In this document: piece by piece, positions 16,683 through 25,823 of the stretch | How positions within the stretch are numbered: the stretch's first letter is position 1 | Layout of the letters: each line of letters opens with the position of its first letter | Source of the DNA: Porphyromonas gingivicanis JCM 15907 | GTDB lineage: Bacteria; Bacteroidota; Bacteroidia; Bacteroidales; Porphyromonadaceae | Direction: 5' to 3' | NCBI RefSeq assembly: GCF_000614585.1 | Contig: NZ_BAKX01000011.1 | Location: 1-42,762 of the forward strand | DNA: 42,762 nucleotides | The notes under the pieces: model-generated | What the model was told of the DNA's origin: nothing | What the model saw: only the letters and a program-made list of their open reading frames with translations | Database searches by the model: none | Made by a program: the position numbers and the translations under genes

Positions 16683-19021
16683 ACATCTATTAAAAAAGGA
16701 TAACCTATTGCAAAATGGACGCCCAAAGCATCTCCAAAGGAAGGGATATTATAATATCCTTTACGAGAAGTTTCATAGGGAAGATGCAAACCAAAGCCTG
16801 TATCTAAACGAATAACCAGCAATCCGAGATCATAGCGAATTCCAAGACCTGTACCCAAAGCTATCTGATTAAAAAAGTCCGAGGCACTACGTATTTCAGC
16901 AAAAGAACCACCGATACGACTGGAATCCTCCCGTAAAAGCCAAATATTACCTGCATCTAAGAAGAGAGCCCCATGCAAACTACCCAGTAAGCGAAAACGC
17001 CACTCAAGATTGGCCTCCAACTTAAAATCTCCCACCTGATCTATAAAAGAATATTGCCCCGAAGAAGGGACGTAACGCCCAGGACCTATACTACGTACAG
17101 AGAAAGCTCGTATACTATTAGCACCACCCACATAAAATTGCTCACTATAGGGAGCTATGAGACTATTGCCATAGGTAAATATACCACCTGCCGACAGGCG
17201 AGCTGCAATAGTTTGCTTAGAGTTTATAGTGTAGGTATAGTGTACATCTCCTGTAAGTTTCACATATTGCGCGAAGGGGATACCCAAAAGCTCCTTGGTG
17301 GTATTGTACTCTTTACCAGAAACTGTGTAGAGCAGATTTATCAAATTACCAGCTTCGGCAAGAGAATACTCCATCCACAAATGATGCGAACCTTTGTCCT
17401 CAAGAATATCATCAAAAGTATAAGTGTAAGCAATCTCTGGTATAAACTGATTTTGGAAACTAAGCCCAAGTGCCGTATTCTTAGACAAAATATCATTAAA
17501 CTCATCGGTACGATGACTTAAAAGATTATATTTCAATCGAAGAGGCACAATCGTATGCTTGTGATGCATCCAGCGGTTAAACATATAGGTAGCAGAGAGC
17601 CCCAAGGAAACCATTCTAAAATAACGTGCTCGGTGCAACATCGAAGCCGACAGAGTAAAATCTGTCGTTGTTGGAAAAGGATAAAGATTTTCACTCAAAC
17701 CAGGTAGAAGAATAGAAGGTGCCGATAGCGACAAATCCATCCCTAATTCATAACTATTAATCCCCAATTTTGAATTAAAGATATTCTTCAAATCCTGCCA
17801 TTCGTACGAACCTTTGAGCGACATCGAGAGACGCTCTCCTCCTCCAAAAGCATTCCTCCTCGCTGCAGACCAAGCTAATCCAGGACCTCGGAAACCATTG
17901 CTTTTTAACTTAAAAAGAGCTTCTATTGAGGTATCCCATGGTTTGTCTATATTCGCTACAATATGCAAATTGAGAATATGATTAATCGTATCTACAGGAT
18001 GTAAGGAGAGATTCGTAGAAGCAAAAGCTCCTAATCGGCTTAGGGCTTGCAACGTATTTTGCTCACTCGTCTGACTATAATAGGCACCAGGCTTCAAAAA
18101 AACACGACGACTCAAAGCCGTTTTTCTAACGGGCAACTCACCATTGAAGCGAAGAGTGACCCCCTCGAAAGCAATCGAATCTTTCGACTCCTCTCCTATA
18201 TCCTTGAGAACAGAAAGAGTCACACCTCCTATCTTCCACGGATTCAACACTCGATTACGAATCCCCTCTTTCAAACGAACTCTCATCTGAGCCTTACCAG
18301 AACGGGCGATAGTGTCTATCTCATAGGCAAGAGCTTCTGGAGAGAAATAATAATGTCCATGCTCCCTAAGGTAAGAGGATATCTGCTGGCGGTCGGTCTG
18401 TATAGCTAATAAATTAAACTGGTCTCCCTCTTTTATAGCTGAAACTTTGGCATGATCGTAATACCGACCTTCGGGAAGAGACCATTTGGGGAGATAAGAA
18501 ATAGAATCGTAATGATACGGCACGCCTAAAGTCATTGAATAAAAGGCTTTGGCCTGCAAAGAATCTTTCTCTAAAAAAGCAACGCTATCGGTAACTATGG
18601 CTTGGAAATAGCCATGTTCTTTAAGAGTATTCTGAGCCAACTGAGCACGTAAGGAGGGATTTACACTGCTCAACAGAACAGGTTCAGAAGCAAACATACT
18701 GTACACTTTCTTTCCCAACCAAGAGGAGTCTTGAGCAAACGAATTATACACCCAAAGCCCAGGTTGTACAGGGAGTCGAAACCTCGGGCTACCAAAGAGA
18801 GCTCCATTGGGAGGGACATTTATATACTCCTCCGCCATAGTAATAGCTTTCTTCATCTCCTTGGACTCTTCTTCGGAGATTATTTTTGTTTTTCCCCTAC
18901 CTATGTAAAGGTGTTCCCCCTGTGGAAGATTGGCAGTAGTCGAACATCCTCCAAGAAGGAAAATCATCCCTAATAGAGTTAATAAGAGTCGTGAAGAGAG
19001 ATGCGAACGATTATTGCTCAT
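16679..19021 (-). CDS. TamA/BamA-family outer-membrane protein with lipoprotein signal
   Basis: 780 residues from the ATG at 19021. A longer frame starts nine nt upstream, but this ATG overlaps the tamB-like stop and gives the clean signal MSNNRSHLSSRLLLTLLGMI followed by the lipobox LGGC. The first half is periplasmic POTRA-like repeats. From about residue 360 it becomes an Omp85 beta-barrel with many alternating strands, ending in FAIGYPFLIDV. The lid-loop motif VRGF of Omp85 proteins appears as GGANSIRAFSVRSIGPGRYV. Together with the TamB-like gene upstream it probably forms an outer-membrane protein or lipid transport system analogous to TamAB. A lipidated Omp85 protein is unusual outside Bacteroidota. 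Confidence 0.85.
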   Translation of the reverse strand: MSNNRSHLSSRLLLTLLGMIFLLGGCSTTANLPQGEHLYIGRGKTKIISEEESKEMKKAITMAEEYINVPPNGALFGSPRFRLPVQPGLWVYNSFAQDSSWLGKKVYSMFASEPVLLSSVNPSLRAQLAQNTLKEHGYFQAIVTDSVAFLEKDSLQAKAFYSMTLGVPYHYDSISYLPKWSLPEGRYYDHAKVSAIKEGDQFNLLAIQTDRQQISSYLREHGHYYFSPEALAYEIDTIARSGKAQMRVRLKEGIRNRVLNPWKIGGVTLSVLKDIGEESKDSIAFEGVTLRFNGELPVRKTALSRRVFLKPGAYYSQTSEQNTLQALSRLGAFASTNLSLHPVDTINHILNLHIVANIDKPWDTSIEALFKLKSNGFRGPGLAWSAARRNAFGGGERLSMSLKGSYEWQDLKNIFNSKLGINSYELGMDLSLSAPSILLPGLSENLYPFPTTTDFTLSASMLHRARYFRMVSLGLSATYMFNRWMHHKHTIVPLRLKYNLLSHRTDEFNDILSKNTALGLSFQNQFIPEIAYTYTFDDILEDKGSHHLWMEYSLAEAGNLINLLYTVSGKEYNTTKELLGIPFAQYVKLTGDVHYTYTINSKQTIAARLSAGGIFTYGNSLIAPYSEQFYVGGANSIRAFSVRSIGPGRYVPSSGQYSFIDQVGDFKLEANLEWRFRLLGSLHGALFLDAGNIWLLREDSSRIGGSFAEIRSASDFFNQIALGTGLGIRYDLGLLVIRLDTGFGLHLPYETSRKGYYNIPSFGDALGVHFAIGYPFLIDV

Positions 19022-22000
19022 CTTTATCAACAGGTTCTTTGGGTAGTGGTAATGGAGTTTGTAATGAAGAAGAAGGTGTCAAAGGCTTTCTCTTCTTCTC
19101 AGCCTCTTTCTTGAAAAGCTCCAAGAAGTTATTCAGTTTGCGACGAAGAACATATCCGACGCCTGTTTCCGTAACAAGACCCTCTAATAAATGGTCATTA
19201 TTTCGCTTGTGGAAGAGGCGGACATATTGCCGTCCAGCTCGGTCTATCTGGTATTCCAGAGAGAGATTATCAATAAAGGTCTGCTCATAATTAGTAGGAA
19301 GATTACCCGTTCCTACCCGTCCTCCAATAGAGAAGCGTAAGCGATCATTGTAGAAGCGTCGACTAAAATTGTAGGTATAGTCAGTATAAGCTCTACCAGA
19401 CTCAGCAGCATCATGCAACTCCATACCAACATCCAAATCCGTACCCTGAAGCAACTTACCTGTAAGGCTATTCAACTCACTCACTGCCAATCCACTAAGC
19501 ATCTTTTGCATATTAGTAGGAGTAGCATCGGAAGCTAAGAAAGTACCTGTTAGCATAAGTCCGAGTGCCTGCTTGCCACGTTCTTCTTTGCTCATAGTGG
19601 CTAACTTACCTTGTAGCGAAAGGTCTTCTGGTGCAGCAAGGTCAAAGCCTAAATCTATCTTATCTACAGTTTCCTTAGCCACAATCTCCACATCAAAGTT
19701 CACCTTACGAGTAGTTCCCCCCTCGGTAACATCAGCTCTTACCCTCTGCTTGGCAACAAAGTCTATATAGGGGTTCATTACGTTACCACTCCAAAGAATA
19801 TAGCTATTGCGGTCTATGACAAAATCTTTACGACCCACTACGGGGAAGTTATAGCGCACCTCTCCACCGCCTTGTAGGTTATAGCGTCCTGTCAAACTCA
19901 TCTCTCCGAAAGGAGGATATACAAAGTGCAAGTCGCCCCCTCCCACTACGGTAACATAGTCTTGATGGTTGGGAGATAAGTCGACTCCCAAACGTACCGA
20001 AGGAGCTACATTTATATCGAGGATCAAATCCATACCTCCGAGCAATATTTGAGGTCGTTGTTTCTCCTTCATATCTGTGGTATCCGAAAAATCTGTGAAG
20101 GAAACTACCTTCGAAAGATTGTCGGTAGCTTCGACCATAGACTGTGTATATACATAGGTAAGATTGGTACCGCCTAAAATATCTACTCCTCCACGTACTC
20201 GAGGTTTCATCACATTGCCACGTACAGCGAGGTCTACCGAGGTAAGCAACTTACCATATACCAACTGCCCCCTCTTATACTTACTATTGATAAGCTGTAC
20301 ATCTTGCCCTCGTATGCTCAAATCTGTTGTCAATGCTTGGGGACCTAAAAGCGCTAAGTAACCATCTACTACGAAGGGTTGCTCCGCCTCGGCATTTCTC
20401 AACTGTAAGCTATTAAATAGTAGCTTGCTGTCCGAAAAGCGAATAGGAGGCGTAGTAATGGCAAAAGTATTACCAACCATAGGTAGATAGAAAGTAGCAT
20501 CTTCTGGTATAATCTCTCCATTGACCAAGAGGTTATCAAAAGGTCCACGCGCCGTGAGACTACCCTTTATCTCGCCTTGCAGAGAGGCCATATCGGCACC
20601 CAAGAAAGGATTAACAAGAGAGAGAGGGAAGTTTTCAATCTGTGCCTTAAGATCCAAAGGCATTTCCTTATTTTCAGAATGGTACTGTCCTGTTGCCACC
20701 AAAGCCAGATTACCATCTACAGAAACATAGCTATCAACAAAGTGTCTGCTATTATCCCTTGGCTCGTAGAACATCGCCACACTGATATTACCCACTCGAT
20801 TGGCTTCGTAAGCCAAGTCGTTAATCGAAATATCTCCCACCACACGAGGAAGAGCATACACAGGGTCTATCTCCAAGCTCAAATCGGAAAACATATACCC
20901 CTCTATCGTGCTCATTCCAATAATGTGAGCTATGTCGGCAAGTTGCAGACGCTTTAGGTTAAGATTCAATCTGCGCGCATTTCGTGCACTCTCATCATAG
21001 AGAGAGCGTAGAGAGAGTTCCGCATTCTGCAAACTGGTCAATGAGAGGTTGGCAAATACCTCCATCAAGTCAGGATTAAAGAAAATTGCATTTTGAGGAT
21101 TAGGAGTAAGTTGATACCCAGCCAATACAATAGGCGCATCCTTAAAGGTAAGACCATACCCCATAGCATTCTTGAATAGAATAGCCCCCAAAGAGTAGGT
21201 TTGCTCTCCCTTTTGGGTCAGATGCGTATTCATATCAATAGTACGGAAGTCGCTTAGTGCTCTAAGATAAAACTGGAAGGGTTCCTGATTTCTATACTTT
21301 TTCTTATCGGCACGAATATCAAGACGAAGATATTTGTCGAGCAATCGATCCTCTCCAGAACTTACCACCATACGTATAGGCTGTGTATTGGGCCAAGTGA
21401 AACCTTGCAGAGCATCGTACACCGACTCCGATAGAGAGGTTCGTTCTACCCCTCTCTCAGTACTTATACTGGTATATATGTGGTCTATCTTTAGGGTATC
21501 TTGTCTGAAATTATAGATATTCGCTTCCAAATCGACACCTTGTTCTTCACTATTCATAAGAAGTATTTCCCCCTTGTCAATAGACATTTTGTACGAAGAC
21601 AATATCTCTTGCAAAGGATTATCTTTCTGGAAATAGATATCTACTCCGACAGGGGGCAAATCATCAAGTATAGTGGCTACCGTACGGGGTAGCAACGAAT
21701 CTATCTGCAAGTCGGGGGCTATACCCGATATACGCGCAGCAATGGCAGAAAGCGAATCAAGCCCTGCACCAATATAAGCATCGAAGAATAAGTCGCCTGC
21801 CGAAAGCGTTGCCATAACCGTATCGGGGGTAGTACGAGTACGGAAAGCCAACGAATCATAAGCATACTGATGATCGGGCATCTTGAGAAAGAGGTCATTA
21901 ACCTCCAAAAGGAGCGAATGTCGAGTTTTTAAATCCGTCGAGAAGTCTCCACAAAAATGACCTCCTAAATCAAGTGTGTCGGCTGTTAATCCGAGACGAT

Positions 22001-23918
22001 GCATCGACAAGGTATCTAAGTGTATATCTAAATTTCCTTTTAGAAGAGCATCTTCCAGGAGGGCATCAAGGTTCATCATTACAGAAGCCCCAGGATTATG
22101 ACTATCTACCTTGGCTGTTAAAACTCCAGATTTTAGCGACAAGTCAAGAGCTACATCGGTTAATTCCCTACCCTTATAGTCCAGTTTGTGTATATCGCAG
22201 TCTACCCATGCTGACGTTTTAGCATTCATCACATCAAACCCAGCTCCCTGCATTTTGAGCGCCATCCCCACACGCCCTATCGAGTCTTGGGGCAAAAAGG
22301 ATTTTATGTTGAAATCTGAAGCATTAAGCGAAACATCGTAAGCCTCTCGATACAGAGAGTAAAAAGCATCGAAAGAGAGTTTGCCATCTTTACGTGTTTT
22401 TAGGTTACTTTTCAGCAGGTATTCTCCCTTGGCAATGCCTACCCTACCCTCAAAATCAAGTGCTTCTGGCAGTGCCAAACGCCCTTTTACACCTTCTCCC
22501 ATTAGAGGGTATAGAAGGTAGGCTTTCTGTTTGGACTTCACGCCAAGAGTCAGATCTGCAAAAAGATTTTGAGGCGAAAAGAAATCGCCTACATACCCCT
22601 CCATAGCAAACTCTACAATCTGAGGCAAAGCAACCGAAAGAGTCTCTATATTGAGTCGTTTTACAGTACCCTCTGCTTCCACAGCAAATTCTATCGGAGT
22701 TTCTAAAATAGGAGATTTCGCACCGACATACTGACGTAGGTCGAACATTGCAAAGTAGAAAATATCTTCGTAGCCCAAGCGACCTTTGACCTGGGCTTCT
22801 ACGACAGCCGTTGTATCCTGCTCGGTAAAAATAGTTAGCGGAAGACGGAAAGAGCCTGAAGCCTGTGTGTGAGGAGAAAGCAAAGCAAAATCTTCTAACT
22901 CGATTAAGCCATCTTCCATAAAGAACGACCCCTTGAAATCGGTTACACTCGCTCCCGAACGCTCTCTAAAACGAGCATGTTCTATATCGGCGCGCAGTAA
23001 AACATTTTGCTGCACCAGTTTGCTCCCTTTGAGTTCTAAATCTTCGGCATAGAGATGGGTATAATCGACAAATGGCACTGTCGGATAAATCGTATCTTGG
23101 GCATAACTCGCCTTCGAGGCTTTAAGATACACCTGCCTACTCTCCAAGCGAAGCTCTCCCACATCGTATGAAAGCTCGTCCACCTCCCCTTTATCAATCA
23201 TCGCATTGACGAAGAGCTTATTAAACGGCATCTCTACATCAAGGCGAGATTTTACAAGGTCTACCCTATTGACCGCTATCTTCCATAGAACAGGTTTCGG
23301 GTCTGGATTGGGTACAGTATCAACGCTAAAAAGAGAGAAAGCGCCCTCTTCAAACAGCACAGCTCCTACATCGACACTCTCCTTACGTAAATTAACCGAA
23401 AGAGGTCCGACCTCTATATTTCGTGCCGAAACCTGCATTATGGTAGTACGAGCCGAATCTGGGAAAAAGACATTCACGTCTTTCACCGCCAAACGCCTAC
23501 TCTCTATCTGCCCATTAAAGAGAGGCATCAAGGGGATAGAAGTCTCTAAATGACCTAAACGAAGAAGTGTATCGCCAATAGGGGTTACCACCTGTACGGC
23601 TTGGAGAGAGAGTTTCAAGGGGAACTTTAGACGCAAAGCACCTATTTCCAAATCCATTCCTGTGGCATCTTCCACTTTCTCCTCTACAAAACCAACTATA
23701 AAGCGCTGGATAGGAGGTATATAAAAAAGGGTAATGAGTACTACAAGGAGGAGTGTCGGAGCTAATAAAAGCCCCAATACCCACCGACGTATTTTAATTC
23801 CTACACGACTCCGAACAGGAGGTTCTTCCTTACCACTTGGGGGCAAAGAAGTTACCTCTTCCGTTGTAGCCTCGACAGATGGCGTGGTCTCGTGTTGTTC
23901 TTTTTGTAAATCGTCCAT
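19011..23918 (-). CDS. tamB: TamB-like translocation/assembly module protein (DUF490)
   Basis: 1635 residues from the ATG at 23918 (MDDLQKEQHE). The frame extends seven codons further to 23939, but the in-frame ATG at 23918 has GGAGAG just upstream, and a -7-like box (23929-23936) would lie inside the longer frame. After a basic stretch there is one membrane anchor, VLGLLLAPTLLLVVLITLFY. The rest is long beta-rich repeats typical of AsmA-like and TamB proteins. The C-terminal domain includes IDFVAKQRVRADVTEG and a segment ending DRAGRQYVRLFHKR. TamB spans the periplasm and, with TamA, supports outer-membrane protein or phospholipid transport. The stop overlaps the start of the Omp85 gene by 11 nt. 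Confidence 0.85.
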   Translation of the reverse strand: MDDLQKEQHETTPSVEATTEEVTSLPPSGKEEPPVRSRVGIKIRRWVLGLLLAPTLLLVVLITLFYIPPIQRFIVGFVEEKVEDATGMDLEIGALRLKFPLKLSLQAVQVVTPIGDTLLRLGHLETSIPLMPLFNGQIESRRLAVKDVNVFFPDSARTTIMQVSARNIEVGPLSVNLRKESVDVGAVLFEEGAFSLFSVDTVPNPDPKPVLWKIAVNRVDLVKSRLDVEMPFNKLFVNAMIDKGEVDELSYDVGELRLESRQVYLKASKASYAQDTIYPTVPFVDYTHLYAEDLELKGSKLVQQNVLLRADIEHARFRERSGASVTDFKGSFFMEDGLIELEDFALLSPHTQASGSFRLPLTIFTEQDTTAVVEAQVKGRLGYEDIFYFAMFDLRQYVGAKSPILETPIEFAVEAEGTVKRLNIETLSVALPQIVEFAMEGYVGDFFSPQNLFADLTLGVKSKQKAYLLYPLMGEGVKGRLALPEALDFEGRVGIAKGEYLLKSNLKTRKDGKLSFDAFYSLYREAYDVSLNASDFNIKSFLPQDSIGRVGMALKMQGAGFDVMNAKTSAWVDCDIHKLDYKGRELTDVALDLSLKSGVLTAKVDSHNPGASVMMNLDALLEDALLKGNLDIHLDTLSMHRLGLTADTLDLGGHFCGDFSTDLKTRHSLLLEVNDLFLKMPDHQYAYDSLAFRTRTTPDTVMATLSAGDLFFDAYIGAGLDSLSAIAARISGIAPDLQIDSLLPRTVATILDDLPPVGVDIYFQKDNPLQEILSSYKMSIDKGEILLMNSEEQGVDLEANIYNFRQDTLKIDHIYTSISTERGVERTSLSESVYDALQGFTWPNTQPIRMVVSSGEDRLLDKYLRLDIRADKKKYRNQEPFQFYLRALSDFRTIDMNTHLTQKGEQTYSLGAILFKNAMGYGLTFKDAPIVLAGYQLTPNPQNAIFFNPDLMEVFANLSLTSLQNAELSLRSLYDESARNARRLNLNLKRLQLADIAHIIGMSTIEGYMFSDLSLEIDPVYALPRVVGDISINDLAYEANRVGNISVAMFYEPRDNSRHFVDSYVSVDGNLALVATGQYHSENKEMPLDLKAQIENFPLSLVNPFLGADMASLQGEIKGSLTARGPFDNLLVNGEIIPEDATFYLPMVGNTFAITTPPIRFSDSKLLFNSLQLRNAEAEQPFVVDGYLALLGPQALTTDLSIRGQDVQLINSKYKRGQLVYGKLLTSVDLAVRGNVMKPRVRGGVDILGGTNLTYVYTQSMVEATDNLSKVVSFTDFSDTTDMKEKQRPQILLGGMDLILDINVAPSVRLGVDLSPNHQDYVTVVGGGDLHFVYPPFGEMSLTGRYNLQGGGEVRYNFPVVGRKDFVIDRNSYILWSGNVMNPYIDFVAKQRVRADVTEGGTTRKVNFDVEIVAKETVDKIDLGFDLAAPEDLSLQGKLATMSKEERGKQALGLMLTGTFLASDATPTNMQKMLSGLAVSELNSLTGKLLQGTDLDVGMELHDAAESGRAYTDYTYNFSRRFYNDRLRFSIGGRVGTGNLPTNYEQTFIDNLSLEYQIDRAGRQYVRLFHKRNNDHLLEGLVTETGVGYVLRRKLNNFLELFKKEAEKKRKPLTPSSSLQTPLPLPKEPVDKDEQ

Positions 23919-23928
23919 TATCTCTCCA

Positions 23929-23936
23929 CAAAAATA
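23929..23936 (-). promoter_or_regulatory. candidate -7 box upstream of tamB-like gene
   Basis: On the minus strand TATTTTTG matches TAnnTTTG, ending 10 nt before the ATG at 23918. That is a very short leader, and no TTG at 19-21 nt is present, so this is tentative. Confidence 0.3.
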
Positions 23937-24370
23937 CAAAACTCTTACCTTACAGCCATGAGGTTTACAAAAAATAAACCTGAGACAAAGTTTTCATGAG
24001 AAAGAGTATTAAATAGGTATTCTGACAGGCAAATTTTACAATTCAACCCCATTCACAACACTATGAAGAAATGGGAGTTATCACCTACTCTCAAATTGTG
24101 GAGAAAATCCTCGATCGGTTTTCCGAATTAATAGATTGAAGAAAAAACTATTGGAGATAAAGCTTTCGCAAGGAATACTTTATCGTCATTTTGCAACTAC
24201 TCCGAAAGGGGTAGTCAAACAAGTGAGATTTTACTTGCAATCTTTCTACAAATTGGTAAACATTTTTTTCCAATCAGTAATACACTTGTGCGAGGCTGGC
24301 AATACACTTGTGCAAAAAGTTCAGTAGATTTGTGTTATCGTCAAACAAACAACAATCACAAGAGTAAACT
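23937..24370. other. divergent intergenic region tamB/clbS
   Basis: No gene is supported in these 430 nt. It holds the candidate tamB -7 box at its left edge and, to the right, a pair of 13-bp direct repeats and a -7-like box next to the ClbS-family gene. The central part is AT-rich without an evident hairpin terminator. Confidence 0.5.
24279..24332 (+). promoter_or_regulatory. candidate operator and promoter of the ClbS-family gene
   Basis: AATACACTTGTGC occurs perfectly twice, at 24279-24291 and 24301-24313, with a 22-nt period that places both copies on the same face of the DNA helix. TAGATTTG at 24325-24332 matches the -7 consensus and begins 12 nt after the second copy. The arrangement looks like two binding sites for one regulator at the promoter. 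The start codon is at 24371. Confidence 0.45.
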
Positions 24371-24907
24371 ATGGCACGAGCAACGACTAAAACGGATTTG
24401 ATGGCATCTGCCAACGGACAATTCGAGAAATTATGGAAACTCATCGACGGAATGGATGAGGGGCTACAAGACGCAACATTTGCAGAACAAATGACAACAA
24501 TGGGAAAGGAGGCACATTGGAGCCGGGATAAAAATCTGCGCGATGTTCTTGTTCATTTATACGAATGGCATCAGTTATTATTGAATTGGATAAAATCTAA
24601 TCAAAGAAGCGAGCGCAAGCCTTTTCTGCCAGAACCATACAATTGGAAAACTTACCCAGACATGAATGTCGGTTTTTGGAAAAAACATCAAAATACTCCG
24701 CTCGCAGAGGCAAAGAAAATGTTAAAAGAAAGTCATCAAGATGTAACAAGCATAATTGAAACATTCTCAAACGATGAACTTTTTGCTAAGGGAGCTTTCG
24801 ATTGGACGGGAACTTCGACTTTGGGTTCCTACTGTGTTTCTGCAACTGCAAGTCATTACGACTGGGCAATGAAGAAGATAAAAGCACATATCAAGACTTC
24901 GAAATAA
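24371..24907 (+). CDS. ClbS/DfsB-family four-helix-bundle protein
   Basis: 178 residues. The N-terminus MARATTKTDLMASANGQFEK, the HWSRDKNLRDVLVHLYEWHQ segment and the closing SATASHYDWAMKKIKAH fit the ClbS/DfsB family, a DinB-like four-helix bundle of about 160-180 residues. ClbS protects colibactin producers by opening the reactive cyclopropane of the genotoxin. Most homologues in non-producers have no proven substrate, so a protective or detoxifying role is only a possibility here. It is a single gene between a divergent tamB-like gene and the convergent aroK, with no biosynthetic cluster in the window. The isolated position suggests lateral gain. Confidence 0.8.
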   Translation: MARATTKTDLMASANGQFEKLWKLIDGMDEGLQDATFAEQMTTMGKEAHWSRDKNLRDVLVHLYEWHQLLLNWIKSNQRSERKPFLPEPYNWKTYPDMNVGFWKKHQNTPLAEAKKMLKESHQDVTSIIETFSNDELFAKGAFDWTGTSTLGSYCVSATASHYDWAMKKIKAHIKTSK

Positions 24908-25059
24908 ATTATCTTTCGTTACGAGCAACGAGATACTTTTCATAAAGAAAAGAGAACTGATAATTGGCAAGTGTTGTATAGATACAATAGTGAAAGGGAC
25001 ATTGGAAAGACTACAGGCTTCTACTTATTGTGTCGGGAATATCTCAGAATCTACTATTA

Positions 25060-25148
25060 ACCCTTTGAGCAAAAAGCAATAAACCTTTTCCCAAAAAGGT
25101 ACATACCTTTTTACAGAAACCTATATACCTTTTGAGGCTTGGCTCTAA
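25060..25148 (+). repeat. 22-bp-phased intergenic repeat, copy B
   Basis: ACC(C)TTTT boxes start at 25060, 25083, 25105 and 25127, with a degenerate ACCTCTC at 25148, giving periods of 23, 22, 22 and 21 nt. All five face the same way, unlike copies A and C, which switch direction after the first boxes. The first unit is preceded by TATTAACCCTTTG, the core shared by all three copies. Confidence 0.65.
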
Positions 25149-25215
25149 CCTCTCAAGGGATAACAAAAAACTCTCTTTTCGACTCCATCAAACGAATCGC
25201 CAAGAGAGGATAAAT

Positions 25216-25236
25216 AAAAAGACCATCACATGGTCT
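25216..25236 (-). terminator. terminator after aroK
   Basis: On the minus strand AGACCA (25236-25231) pairs with TGGTCT (25225-25220) around a 5-nt loop, followed by TTTTTA. It lies about 20 nt past the aroK stop at 25257. Confidence 0.75.
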
Positions 25237-25256
25237 ATTAAAGAAAATTAGGGTAA

Positions 25257-25796
25257 CTACAAAGCCAAGAGACGAGAAGCAATATCTTCTGCTAAATGAG
25301 TTTCATCTTTGTCTGTTTTCACAGCATCGCAAGAGATTATAAATGAGGCTTTTTCGTAGTAAGAAGAGCGTTCTTCGAGAGCCTTACAGATATGTTGCAA
25401 CAAATCCTCTCCCGAGAGATGTCGCACCGTGGGACGAGTTCGTTTGCACAGTTCTATACGCTCTGCCAATACAGGAGCCGAAAGTTTTAGGTAGATAGTA
25501 ATACCCGAACTCTTCATCAGCTCCATATTTTCATAAAAACAGGGAAGCCCTCCACCCGTGGCGATAACCGCATTAGGGAAAGAGGAGAGTTCTTCAATGA
25601 CACACTTCTCTCGAGAACGAAAAATGGCCTCACCCTCTTGAGCAAAAATATCCGACACAGACTTTCTAAACCTATTTTCAATAAAGATATCCGTATCAAT
25701 AAAATCACGCTGTAAGAGTTGCGCCAATTTCCGCCCAAGCGTACTTTTACCCGCTCCCATATAGCCCACTATGAAAATAGGTATATTGCGATCCAT
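25257..25796 (-). CDS. aroK: shikimate kinase
   Basis: 179 residues, usual size. It phosphorylates shikimate at the 3-hydroxyl in the chorismate pathway for aromatic amino acids. Walker A is GYMGAGKSTLG near residues 11-21. DFIDTDIFIE carries the shikimate- and magnesium-binding Asp, FRSREKCVIEEL the substrate Arg, and ATGGGLPCF the glycine-rich Walker B segment. KRTRPTV is part of the lid. It follows pgpH after 27 nt on the same strand and is probably cotranscribed with it. There is no functional link between the two that I can see. Confidence 0.95.
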   Translation of the reverse strand: MDRNIPIFIVGYMGAGKSTLGRKLAQLLQRDFIDTDIFIENRFRKSVSDIFAQEGEAIFRSREKCVIEELSSFPNAVIATGGGLPCFYENMELMKSSGITIYLKLSAPVLAERIELCKRTRPTVRHLSGEDLLQHICKALEERSSYYEKASFIISCDAVKTDKDETHLAEDIASRLLAL

Positions 25797-25823
25797 ACTA
25801 TTAACTAAATATTACGTGTACTA

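Noticed and set aside
24136..24327. 63-codon frame upstream of the ClbS-family gene
   Set aside because: It overlaps the direct repeats and the candidate promoter, has no ribosome-binding site and no resemblance to known proteins.
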